DNA of 9,776 bases from Syntrophaceae bacterium (GTDB lineage Bacteria; Desulfobacterota; Syntrophia; Syntrophales; UBA2185): assembly GCA_017885225.1 (NCBI GenBank), contig JAFNGM010000197.1:6458-16233 (forward strand), read 5' to 3'. Each line of letters starts with the position of its first letter. Position 1 is the first letter of the stretch. The translations under genes and the position numbers were made by a program. Below the pieces are notes generated by a model. It ran no database searches, was not told the DNA's origin, and saw only the letters and a list, made by a program, of their open reading frames with translations. Below, in pieces: positions 1 through 7,220 of this stretch.

Positions 1-140
1 ATATGGGCCTGTGGAAAAAATCGATGGAAAAGCTTCTTGCCCTCGGTGCAGATATACTCTGTGAGGGGCATTTCGGAATCTTTCAGCCGAAAGAGAATGT
101 AGAAAATTACATCAAAGGTTATTTGAGGAATTACGCGTGA
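1..140 (+). CDS. C-terminal end of a probable metallo-beta-lactamase-fold hydrolase (partial)
   Basis: The reading frame is open from the left edge and stops with TGA at 138-140, giving 45 complete codons, so the start lies outside the window. The visible tail reads as an amphipathic helix (WKKSMEKLLALG), then ADILCEGHFGIF, then a charged C-terminal helix. A short 'alpha helix, strand, GH' element near the C-terminus is typical of MBL-fold hydrolases of the glyoxalase II type, where the histidine of the GH pair is one of the metal ligands. That family assignment comes from pattern memory on a short piece; the HxHxDH core that would prove it is not in the window. Substrate unknown. The gene converges on the minus-strand HEAT-repeat gene with 41 bases between stops and no clear intrinsic terminator between them. 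Confidence 0.6.
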   Translation, partial: MGLWKKSMEKLLALGADILCEGHFGIFQPKENVENYIKGYLRNYA

Positions 141-181
141 GGGAAACTTTATTCAAGAAATTCGGCATCGCGCGAACGTTG

Positions 182-2422
182 TTACTGTTCTCCTTTACTC
201 ATGATTCTCCCTATGGCCTTCACTGCCGCAGTCTTTACGGCCGGACTGTATGATCTGAAGCCGAGAAAACCCTTTTGTTTGCTGATTTCCGTCAGGAACG
301 GCAATGCCTCCTTATCACCGATGTTTCCGAGGGCAAGGCAGATCTTCTCCTGCAGATCAAATTTTACTTCGTCCGGAACAGAAAGCTTGGCCCTGAAAAG
401 GTCCATAAGCGGAAGCAGGGCGCTGCGGTACTTCAAAGAACCCAGTGTGGCGACAATACTCGCCTTGAAGAGATCATCGCATTTCGAGAGTGCATCTAAG
501 AGTATTTTCCCCCTTGTATTCCCTCCAATATTACTGATCCCTTTTAATGCTTCCCTCTGAACCCGCTGATCTTCGTGAAAGAGGAGCGGTTCGAGGACGC
601 GCGCGTGTTCTTCTTTGCCGATTCCGCCGAGGAGCCGCGCAAGGTTCCTCAGATAATACCAGGGAGCGTGCGGATCGATCCTGTCTATGATCATTTGTGC
701 TGCTCCAGGGCCGATTTCGGCTATCAAATTCAGAACCAGTACACGCTCGGATGAGTCGTCACTGTTGTGCAGAATTTCCAGAAAACGGTTGAGAGAACAC
801 TCGCCAAGCATCGCCTGGATTCGTGCTGGTTCTTTATGCAGGTTGTCTTTATCGGCCCTGATTTCCTCCATGAGGATATCCACAATTTCATCTGATGCGA
901 TTTCCTTTAATGCGGCAGACGCCGCTGATTGAATCTCTTCATTTTTCTCAATCTGATGAGAAACGATCAGACGAAAAACATGCACGAGGGGTTCGCAATC
1001 AGTGAATTTCTTGCTGCGGATCCAGCCCTGGGCAAGATCCGTGAGGTGAGAGACAATGATTTTAAAGGCCGGTGTATACACAGTTTCAATTTTGAGCCAA
1101 TTAATTAATTGTCCCGAAAGCGATGGCCATATCGCCATTTTTCCTTCCGCGGAGAGATTTTCCAGAATATTTGCCAGGGCCTCTGATGCATTTGCCCTTG
1201 CTCTGACATCATCGATGAGGAGTGTGCTCCCTAATCTTTCTATGATCGCCGCTGCGGTCTCATTTTCCCCTTCGGCAAAGAGCTCCTGAACAGCCCGAGG
1301 TGAAGACTTAAGAATACTCTCATCAAGGATGCCGGCATCAAGATTGTGAATGATGGCGCTGCCTGTTTCCCTGAGATCGCGCAAGCTCTTTCTCTTTTCT
1401 TCCTCTTCGCGGGCTTGTTTCTCATGGATTTGTGTTCTTAACACAATCCCTTTCTCAGAACTCATTACATGTCTGTATGTGTGTCGTATAGCTTCAGTTC
1501 TGCGGTCATGGGCACCTTTGTCTTCGGTGGTTATGCTATCTGCCATATGGTGGATTGTGTGGTAAACTTTCTCAAACGTATCCCAGCTCATTTTTTTCAT
1601 GATATCTTCAAAAAGTCGATTATCGAGTATATTTTCAATATTTTGAGACAGCGTCACGGCGATGAGTTCGGCATCCATATCCGCGATGTACGCGGCAATA
1701 AGCTGGGAGATTTTTTCCCTGTCGGCATGCTCCGTTAATTTATCAAGGGTGCTGAGCATGTGCAGCATGCCCTCCGACAATTTTGCGGCGGGGATAGTGC
1801 CATCGTTGATATGCTGCATGCCCGATTGAAATATTCGGGCGACCCATTCAGGATCCTTTGCCATTTCCTTCACCTTCCGCGAATCCAACATGGCATCCGG
1901 AACTTCGGACGTGATATATTTCACGATGTCCTCATCTTTTATTTCAAGGCTGGCCACGATTTGCTGATCTTGATCCTTGGCGATGTATATTTTTTGATTA
2001 ATAAGAATATGAGGCATGGTCCCCTCGGCGATGAGCTGCTCAAGCCCTCCTTTCTGCTTCACCTCGTCTGGTTTTTGGGCCATAGTCTGGAGGAAGGGGA
2101 TAAGTTCACTTTTTTCCAATCCTTTCTCGAAGGTAAGACTCTTCATCCCCCAATTGATCATTAACATAAGAAAGATTGCCACCTGAGGCTTACCCAAATA
2201 CTTCTGGCTCAGCGGCTCCCCGGAAAGGAGGAGATTCTTGTCCGACTCCGCAAATATAATGGATGTTTCATCCTCAAAAAGAGCCATAAAAGTCTCGTAA
2301 AGCTTGTCGACAGTCTTCATGATCATAGCGTTAGTAGGCGGGTAGAGGCGTAAGTTAACGATTGCTGAGTTCATAGTGATCAACGTATCAACCACCTTTT
2401 CCTGAATACCCGAGCTGGACAT
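182..2422 (-). CDS. HEAT-repeat protein with a conserved-looking N-terminal region
   Basis: This 746-residue protein has no signal peptide or clear membrane segment and is probably cytoplasmic. The C-terminal third (about 545-740) is a run of paired helices in HEAT-repeat style: VLVLNLIAEIG near 561-571, LRNLARLLGGIG near 591-602, VQREALKGISNIG near 621-633, ASIVATLGSLK near 654-664, KICLALGNIGDKEALPFL near 693-710. Such alpha-solenoids usually bind other proteins and have no activity of their own. Residues 1-170 form a separate region with a LRLYPPTNAMIM segment (24-35) and a LLLSGEPL segment (64-71), resembling N-terminal regions of some bacterial HEAT and HD-GYP-type proteins. Residues 333-352 are highly charged and may form a short coiled coil. 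The ATG start is supported by a GAGGTGA ribosome site at 2427-2433, 4 bases upstream. It is separated from the phosphatase by 170 bases that carry a palindrome, so it is probably its own transcription unit. Partner and process are unknown. Confidence 0.85.
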   Translation of the reverse strand: MSSSGIQEKVVDTLITMNSAIVNLRLYPPTNAMIMKTVDKLYETFMALFEDETSIIFAESDKNLLLSGEPLSQKYLGKPQVAIFLMLMINWGMKSLTFEKGLEKSELIPFLQTMAQKPDEVKQKGGLEQLIAEGTMPHILINQKIYIAKDQDQQIVASLEIKDEDIVKYITSEVPDAMLDSRKVKEMAKDPEWVARIFQSGMQHINDGTIPAAKLSEGMLHMLSTLDKLTEHADREKISQLIAAYIADMDAELIAVTLSQNIENILDNRLFEDIMKKMSWDTFEKVYHTIHHMADSITTEDKGAHDRRTEAIRHTYRHVMSSEKGIVLRTQIHEKQAREEEEKRKSLRDLRETGSAIIHNLDAGILDESILKSSPRAVQELFAEGENETAAAIIERLGSTLLIDDVRARANASEALANILENLSAEGKMAIWPSLSGQLINWLKIETVYTPAFKIIVSHLTDLAQGWIRSKKFTDCEPLVHVFRLIVSHQIEKNEEIQSAASAALKEIASDEIVDILMEEIRADKDNLHKEPARIQAMLGECSLNRFLEILHNSDDSSERVLVLNLIAEIGPGAAQMIIDRIDPHAPWYYLRNLARLLGGIGKEEHARVLEPLLFHEDQRVQREALKGISNIGGNTRGKILLDALSKCDDLFKASIVATLGSLKYRSALLPLMDLFRAKLSVPDEVKFDLQEKICLALGNIGDKEALPFLTEISKQKGFLGFRSYSPAVKTAAVKAIGRIMSKGEQ

Positions 2423-2493
2423 TCTGTCACCTCATGAATTAATTTTGATTGTCAATTCTTTATTGGTGTCTTTGACCTTATAATGCCATATAG

Positions 2494-2509
2494 TATAGTG
2501 AACACTATA
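2494..2509. promoter_or_regulatory. Perfect palindrome, candidate operator upstream of the HEAT-repeat gene
   Basis: TATAGTG-AA-CACTATA is a perfect inverted repeat with 7-base arms and a 2-base spacer, 72 bases upstream of the HEAT gene ATG. Its size and symmetry fit a binding site for a dimeric helix-turn-helix regulator. Each arm also contains TATAGT, a five-of-six match to the sigma70 -10 hexamer, one on each strand, so a bound protein could cover a promoter. The symmetry is read directly; the operator role is inferred and no regulator gene is nearby. Confidence 0.4.
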
Positions 2510-2531
2510 GCATCCACAGACGGTACACCAA
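2504..2531 (-). promoter_or_regulatory. Weak candidate promoter for the HEAT-repeat gene
   Basis: On the minus strand TATAGT (2504-2509) could act as a -10 element, with TTGGTG (2526-2531) as a poor -35 (three of six matches) at 16-base spacing. Transcription would start near 2497 and leave a leader of about 75 bases. The -10 lies inside the right arm of the palindrome at 2494-2509. An alternative -10-like TTATAA lies slightly closer to the gene. The evidence is thin. Confidence 0.25.
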
Positions 2532-2550
2532 CCTTGTTTTAACAGGTTGG
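2528..2550. repeat. Inverted repeat (stem-loop) between the phosphatase and HEAT genes
   Basis: CCAACCT at 2528-2534 pairs with AGGTTGG at 2544-2550, a 7-base stem that can be lengthened by two pairs across a bulged T. It lies 42 bases past the phosphatase stop codon, a plausible place for a transcript-end hairpin of the hrpA-phosphatase unit. No run of U follows it on either strand, so it is not a standard intrinsic terminator. It could stabilise a 3' end or be a second protein-binding site. Confidence 0.4.
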
Positions 2551-2592
2551 ATGCCTCCCTCGGCACAACATAGTATTACATACAAATAGGAA

Positions 2593-3195
2593 TCATAAGT
2601 CTTGAAGATGGCTTTTATCATTCAAGACTGTAATTATGCCTTTTCCGTCTTCGAATTCCACAATAGTTTTTGATGCTACATCCACACGCACCTCCCTGGC
2701 GAAGGAGAGATCAATAGTGCGAATTCTGCAGAGAATGGTCATGATGGTCATGCTATGGGAAACAACGAGAACGTTTTTTGATGTATGGATGATTTTTTCA
2801 ATGGCTTTCCACGCGCGCGACTGGACGTCATGGAGCGATTCCCCGTGTGGCATAACAACGGAGGCAGGGTCCATGAACCACTTTGTGAGGAAGGGAAGGT
2901 GTTTCTCCTTTAACTCCTCCATTGCAATATTTTCAAAGTCGCCGTGGTTGAGCTCCTGAAGATTTCTTTCAACTTCGATGGGCACATTATGATATTTACC
3001 GATTGCAAGAGCCGTCTCGTACGCGCGTTTTAAAGGACTCGATACGATGCCCTCGATGGATTCATTTTTGAGAGATTCTGATAGATTTTCTACCTGCCTG
3101 CGGCCGTAGGCGCTCAACTCGGTATCCGTGGTTCCCTGTACCCTGTTTTCCCTGTTTGAGAGGGTTTCTCCGTGTCTTACCAGAATCAGCTTCAA
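2593..3195 (-). CDS. Histidine phosphatase family protein (phosphoglycerate mutase-like)
   Basis: This is a 200-residue cytoplasmic phosphatase of the RHG superfamily, which works through a phospho-histidine intermediate. The catalytic set is visible: LVRHGET at 5-11 (phosphorylated His8, Arg7), SSPLKRA at 52-58 (Arg57), ELNHGDF at 81-87 (acid residue Glu81) and VSHSM at 135-139 (second His137). The length fits the small single-domain members (CobC/GpmB-like), and the family spans phosphoglycerate mutases, alpha-ribazole phosphatases and sugar- or nucleotide-phosphate phosphatases; the substrate cannot be read from sequence. The usual GxWEG after the acid residue is replaced by HGDFEN. I chose the TTG at 3193-3195 because the protein then begins MKLILVRHGE, as is normal for the family, and GGAG lies 8 bases upstream. 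A longer frame opens at TTG 3246 but adds 17 untypical residues and overlaps hrpA. It lies 34 bases behind hrpA, probably in the same transcript. Confidence 0.9.
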   Translation of the reverse strand: MKLILVRHGETLSNRENRVQGTTDTELSAYGRRQVENLSESLKNESIEGIVSSPLKRAYETALAIGKYHNVPIEVERNLQELNHGDFENIAMEELKEKHLPFLTKWFMDPASVVMPHGESLHDVQSRAWKAIEKIIHTSKNVLVVSHSMTIMTILCRIRTIDLSFAREVRVDVASKTIVEFEDGKGIITVLNDKSHLQDL

Positions 3196-3200
3196 TATCG

Positions 3201-3207
3201 CTTCTCC
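3201..3207 (-). promoter_or_regulatory. Ribosome binding site deciding the TTG start of the histidine phosphatase
   Basis: GGAGAAG on the minus strand places its GGAG 8 bases ahead of the TTG at 3195, an ordinary spacing. The competing TTG at 3246 has AGGAG only one or two bases away, too close to work well. This site is the main reason for choosing the shorter protein. Confidence 0.6.
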
Positions 3208-3229
3208 GATTACTATTACTAAGCGTTCC

Positions 3230-6200
3230 CTAACGCATACGCTCAATCTCCTGGATTTTCTTTTCCAGGCGCTTTGGGGATACAGGAAACGCTGTCTTTA
3301 ATTCCTGTGCGAATACGGATACTTTATACTCTTCAATCATCCAGCGATAATGCTCGATGGCGTTTAATTTTTCTTCCGAAACACCTTTCGCCGCGATATT
3401 TACCATATTGTGCAGTTTAACGGAAAAGATTTTTATTTCGTGCTCCTTTGCGAGGGCTTTTCCTAGGTGAGCTACGCCCCTTTCCGCACGGATGGAGAGA
3501 GCCTTGAGATATCGTGGCACATGGTTCAATCTCTCATCGTCATAGTGCATCAGGAAATCACGAGGCATAAGAACACTGAGCTCCCGACGGAGTTGCACAA
3601 GGTACTGGATCACCGCTTTGTTGAAACGGTTGGTGTTTTCCGCAGTGTCCATTGCTGATACGGAATCATTATAAGCCTGCAGAAGGGGCACACATTTTTT
3701 TAAAACCGCCTGACCCGCGGGGAGGATTCGCCCGCTCACACTTTCTGCATGGTCAATAAAAGCGCTATGGGTTCTGATGTCTTTTGCGAAAAGGTCATGG
3801 AGTACTTTATCAAAGATCATATTTTCAACCGTCTTCACTCCGCCAAATTTTTCCGTCCATGTCTTTACATCACCGGAGAGGGAAAGGGCCTTTCTAAGAT
3901 ACTTAAGGTCATTTCTAAAAAACATCGCATAAAGAGCCATCACACCTCTTCTATGGGAAGCATCGGCTTCCTGCCTGCTTTTGAATACTCGGATGTTGAC
4001 GCATTGTTCCCCTGCTTCCAGGCCTGGATAGGCATAGCCTTCAAAAATACCGGCGCTTTCCAATGGTATCTCCGCGGGAAGTTCTCCGAAATCCCAGGCG
4101 GTCAGACCTGGTTTTTCCCAGGACAAACGCGCTTTGTTGAAAGCGGCTGATTCCGCATCGGCAATGATGCCTTTTCGAAGTTCGTGAATATCACGGCTCG
4201 CGGCAACTTCTTTTCCCTGCGCGTCGACCACGGAAACCCGTATCTGCAGGTATTCGGCAAGGGCATCGGGAGCCCACAATGAGACCGGTATGTCAACCCT
4301 GAATGCGGCATGAATAATTCTGCTCAGTGCAGGCAATAAAGAACCTTCTCCCTTATGCATTTCAGACATGATCACATCGCACGCGCGCGAAAGGGGTGGG
4401 AGTTTTTTTCTATATTCTTTGGGAAGCCCTTTCAGGAGTGCGGCAACCTTTTCCCGGAGCAACCCTGGGATTATCCAGTCCGCGGAATGTGCCGTCAATG
4501 CTGATACCATGTGGATGGGAACTTTCAGGGTAATGCCGTCGTCTGCGGTTCCCGGGGCAAAGCGATACACGCAAGGGAAGCGATGCGTATCCAGAAGGAT
4601 CTCATCGGGATAGAGAGACAATTCCTCATTCTCCGGCCTTCGCTGCAGGATATCTTCCTCTTTCATATGGAGAAAACTGTCGCTTCCTCTTTCCCTGATC
4701 AATTTTTGCAGGGTCCTCACATCATAGATGCCGGACAATCTTTCGTGATAAAACCGGACTATGGTCTCTTCGTCAGCAAGCAGATTGCGCCTCCTGATTT
4801 TATCTTCCATGTGTGAGACGCGCTCAATGACCTCCTGATTATGGATCAGAAAGGAAAAGGGCTTTTTCAGATTCCCCTCCACAAGGGCGCTCCGGACAAA
4901 TATTTCCGAGGCCTCATCGGGATTAATCCGGCCATAGGAAACAGGCCTTCTGGGCACAATGACAAGACCAAAGAGGCTTACCTGTTCAAAGGCCACAACC
5001 TCGCCACGATCCCTGCTCCAGGTGGGCTCGGAATAGGTTGAACGGCAAAGATTTCCTCCCAGTTCCTCCAGCCACTCTATTTTGATGTTGGCTGCCATGC
5101 GCGCAAAGAGCCGTGACGTTTCAATCATCTCGGCGGCTACGATCCAGGTGCTCCCTTTGTTGAAAAGTCCGGAACCGGGAAAAATCATCACTTCCTTGCC
5201 CCTTGCAGCAGTGTAAATATTTTTTTCCTTTTTCAGTGCGATGTTGGAAAGGTAGCCGGAGAGAATTGATTTATGGATACCTTCGTAAAGGGTATTATCA
5301 TCCACGTCCTGTCTCTTACCTGTATGCCAACCCTGCTCATGCAGGATCTCTTTGAGCTGGTCATGCACGTCAATCCATTCCCTCATCCGTTTGATCGATA
5401 GATAGTGTTCACGGCAGAATTTCTTTATACGATTCTTGCTTTTCGCCGTATGCAGGTGACCATGGTATTGTTTCCAGATGCGAAGGAGGGTCAGAAAATC
5501 AGAGGACGGGTCGACAAAGCCGGCGTGGATCTTATCGGCCTCCTTTTCATATTCCACCGGTCTTTCCCGCGGATCCTGCATACTCAGGGCGGCCGCAATG
5601 ACCAGGATTTCTTCCACGCGTCCTTCCTTTTTCGCCTCAATGATCATCCGGGAAATTCGGGGGTCCATGGGAAGACGTGCCATCATTCTTCCTCTCGAAG
5701 TCAGGACATACTGCATCAAAGCGTCCACATCACTATCGCGTGCTCCTACTTCGATTGCCCCCAGTTCCATAAGAATATCAATGCCATCCCGTATGTTCTT
5801 CGGGTGCGGGGGGTCAATAAAAGGAAACGTTGATATGTCTCCCAGGTTGAGGGAGAGCATTCTCAGGATGACCTCCGCCAGGTTCGATCTGAATATTTCC
5901 GGTTCTGTGAACAGGGGTCGGTCTTCATAGTCGGCTTGGTCAAACAGGCGAATACAAATGCCTTTCTGTACCCGGCCGCAGCGTCCTTTTCGCTGGTCGG
6001 CGCTGCTTTTCGAGATGTCTTTCACGGGCAGGCTTGTCGTGCGCGAACGGGGATTATACTGGGAGATTCGCGCCAGGCCCGTATCGATTACATATCGGAT
6101 TCCGGGAATGGTGATGGATGTCTCGGCCACATTGGTTGCGACAACGATCTTGCGTGACGTTGCCGGCTGAAAGACGCGGCGCTGTTCCTTCCAGGGAAGA

Positions 6201-7054
6201 CGGGAGAACAGTGGAAGAACAGTAGCTTCATAATCCAGCTTTGCTTCGATGAGTTCGCATGTATCACGGATATCCTGTTCTGTGGGCATGAATATCAGGA
6301 TGTCTCCGCCATACCTGCTTTCCATGAGGTCTTTGAGTGCCGCTATCGCGGAATCAACATACATGATATCACCAGACTCTTCAGATCCGCTGTTTATAGG
6401 TTTGTAGCGTACTTCCACAGGATACATGCGGCCGGAAACTTCAATTATGGGGGCGTGGAACGCATGGGAGAATTTTTGCGTGTCGATAGTTGCCGAGGTG
6501 ATAATGACCTTGAGGTCTTTTCTTTTTCTCAGGAGAGTCCTTAAGATACCCATGACGAAGTCGATATTCAGACTTCTTTCATGGGCCTCATCTACGATAA
6601 TGGTATCATAGTGGCGGAGAAACGGGTCATTCTGGGCTTCATTCAGCAGAATCCCGTCGGTCATGATTTTGATGTAATTGCTTTTCCCTGTGCGGTCTTC
6701 AAAGCGGATCTGATACCCCACAGATCGGCCGACTTCCTCGCCCAGTTCTTCGGCTATCCGATGAGCCACGGTTATGGCGGCAACCCTTCGTGGCTGGGTA
6801 CAGCCGATCATACCGGTGATTCCCCTGCCGGCTTCAAGACACATCTTCGGAATCTGAGTGGTCTTTCCCGAACCCGTTTCACCTGTGATCACCACGACAC
6901 GATGCTTTTGTATGGTCGTGACAATGTCATTTTTTTTTGAGGTAATCGGAAGGGCTTCCGGATAGGTGATAGTGGGAATATTGGCACGCCGTGCGACCTT
7001 ATCCCCCTTAAGGGTACTTACAAACCGTTTTTTAACTATGCTCTTATGAATCAT
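3230..7054 (-). CDS. hrpA: ATP-dependent DEAH-box RNA helicase HrpA
   Basis: This 1274-residue protein is close in length to E. coli HrpA (about 1300). It is an NTP-driven 3'-5' RNA helicase; in E. coli HrpA is implicated in mRNA processing and rescue of stalled ribosomes. The core is complete: Walker A GETGSGKTT (58-66), DEAH (155-158), SAT (187-189), motif V TNVAETSITIPG (307-318) and motif VI QRKGRCGR (354-361). After it come a winged-helix/HA2-like region (about 380-520), an OB-fold-like region (about 590-700), and the long C-terminal region (about 700-1274) that separates HrpA from short DEAH helicases and matches the DUF3418-type extension. The ATG at 7054 is the only likely start: an in-frame stop lies 18 bases upstream on the minus strand and no early in-frame alternative is convincing. 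No Shine-Dalgarno sequence precedes it, and a near-consensus promoter ends 9 bases away, suggesting a leaderless message. The histidine phosphatase follows after 34 bases. Confidence 0.96.
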   Translation of the reverse strand: MIHKSIVKKRFVSTLKGDKVARRANIPTITYPEALPITSKKNDIVTTIQKHRVVVITGETGSGKTTQIPKMCLEAGRGITGMIGCTQPRRVAAITVAHRIAEELGEEVGRSVGYQIRFEDRTGKSNYIKIMTDGILLNEAQNDPFLRHYDTIIVDEAHERSLNIDFVMGILRTLLRKRKDLKVIITSATIDTQKFSHAFHAPIIEVSGRMYPVEVRYKPINSGSEESGDIMYVDSAIAALKDLMESRYGGDILIFMPTEQDIRDTCELIEAKLDYEATVLPLFSRLPWKEQRRVFQPATSRKIVVATNVAETSITIPGIRYVIDTGLARISQYNPRSRTTSLPVKDISKSSADQRKGRCGRVQKGICIRLFDQADYEDRPLFTEPEIFRSNLAEVILRMLSLNLGDISTFPFIDPPHPKNIRDGIDILMELGAIEVGARDSDVDALMQYVLTSRGRMMARLPMDPRISRMIIEAKKEGRVEEILVIAAALSMQDPRERPVEYEKEADKIHAGFVDPSSDFLTLLRIWKQYHGHLHTAKSKNRIKKFCREHYLSIKRMREWIDVHDQLKEILHEQGWHTGKRQDVDDNTLYEGIHKSILSGYLSNIALKKEKNIYTAARGKEVMIFPGSGLFNKGSTWIVAAEMIETSRLFARMAANIKIEWLEELGGNLCRSTYSEPTWSRDRGEVVAFEQVSLFGLVIVPRRPVSYGRINPDEASEIFVRSALVEGNLKKPFSFLIHNQEVIERVSHMEDKIRRRNLLADEETIVRFYHERLSGIYDVRTLQKLIRERGSDSFLHMKEEDILQRRPENEELSLYPDEILLDTHRFPCVYRFAPGTADDGITLKVPIHMVSALTAHSADWIIPGLLREKVAALLKGLPKEYRKKLPPLSRACDVIMSEMHKGEGSLLPALSRIIHAAFRVDIPVSLWAPDALAEYLQIRVSVVDAQGKEVAASRDIHELRKGIIADAESAAFNKARLSWEKPGLTAWDFGELPAEIPLESAGIFEGYAYPGLEAGEQCVNIRVFKSRQEADASHRRGVMALYAMFFRNDLKYLRKALSLSGDVKTWTEKFGGVKTVENMIFDKVLHDLFAKDIRTHSAFIDHAESVSGRILPAGQAVLKKCVPLLQAYNDSVSAMDTAENTNRFNKAVIQYLVQLRRELSVLMPRDFLMHYDDERLNHVPRYLKALSIRAERGVAHLGKALAKEHEIKIFSVKLHNMVNIAAKGVSEEKLNAIEHYRWMIEEYKVSVFAQELKTAFPVSPKRLEKKIQEIERMR

Positions 7055-7063
7055 ATAAAGTGT

Positions 7064-7093
7064 ATTATTTCATGAAACCAGCTTCAATGTCAA
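7064..7093 (-). promoter_or_regulatory. Sigma70-type promoter of hrpA, predicted to give a leaderless mRNA
   Basis: On the minus strand a perfect TTGACA (7088-7093) is followed, after 18 bases, by AATAAT (7064-7069), five of six matches to the -10 consensus. Only 9 bases (7063-7055) separate the -10 from the hrpA ATG, so a normal start seven bases past the -10 falls near 7057, about 3 bases before the start codon. The elements are read directly; the start point is inferred. Confidence 0.65.
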
Positions 7094-7121
7094 CAAACCC
7101 GGTGCCCTCTCATACTCTGCG

Positions 7122-7150
7122 TTTACAACCAGCGCAAAAAAGTATATAGT
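7122..7150 (+). promoter_or_regulatory. Sigma70-type promoter of the GH57-GT5 glucan gene
   Basis: TTTACA (7122-7127) and TATAGT (7145-7150), each five of six matches to consensus, are separated by the optimal 17 bases. The predicted start near 7157 leaves a leader of about 64 bases before the ATG at 7221. The promoter stands back to back with that of hrpA, with 28 bases between the two -35 elements, so a protein bound there could affect both genes. I see no clear palindrome in that spacer. Confidence 0.6.
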
Positions 7151-7220
7151 GTAATAAAGCACGCAAATTTTGGCCGCGAGGGAATGACCCGAAACGGTAC
7201 TGCAGAAAGGGGTTTATCAT

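Noticed and set aside
141..181. Possible bidirectional terminator between the converging first gene and the HEAT gene
   Set aside because: Only a four-base TTCG/CGAA pairing is visible and no T-run follows on either strand.
1760..2164. 134-codon plus-strand frame opposite the HEAT gene
   Set aside because: It is antisense to the N-terminal part of a 746-residue frame that has its own ribosome site; its composition (many His and Phe) is typical of a shadow frame.
2528..2550. Intrinsic terminator for the hrpA-phosphatase transcript
   Set aside because: The hairpin is real but lacks a following U tract on the minus strand, so it was listed only as an inverted repeat.
3193..3246. Longer phosphatase start at TTG 3246 (217 residues, overlapping hrpA by 17 bases)
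   Set aside because: The additional 17 residues precede the canonical family start, and its AGGAG is only a base or two from the TTG; TTG 3195 has normal spacing and gives MKLILVRHGE.
5405..5930. Overlapping 142- and 150-codon plus-strand frames inside hrpA
   Set aside because: Both are antisense to conserved helicase sequence in different frames, with no recognisable motif or supported ribosome site.
7151..7220. Riboswitch or attenuator in the leader of the glucan gene
   Set aside because: The leader is only about 64 bases, with at most a three-pair GGG/CCC stem, and no known riboswitch core was recognised.
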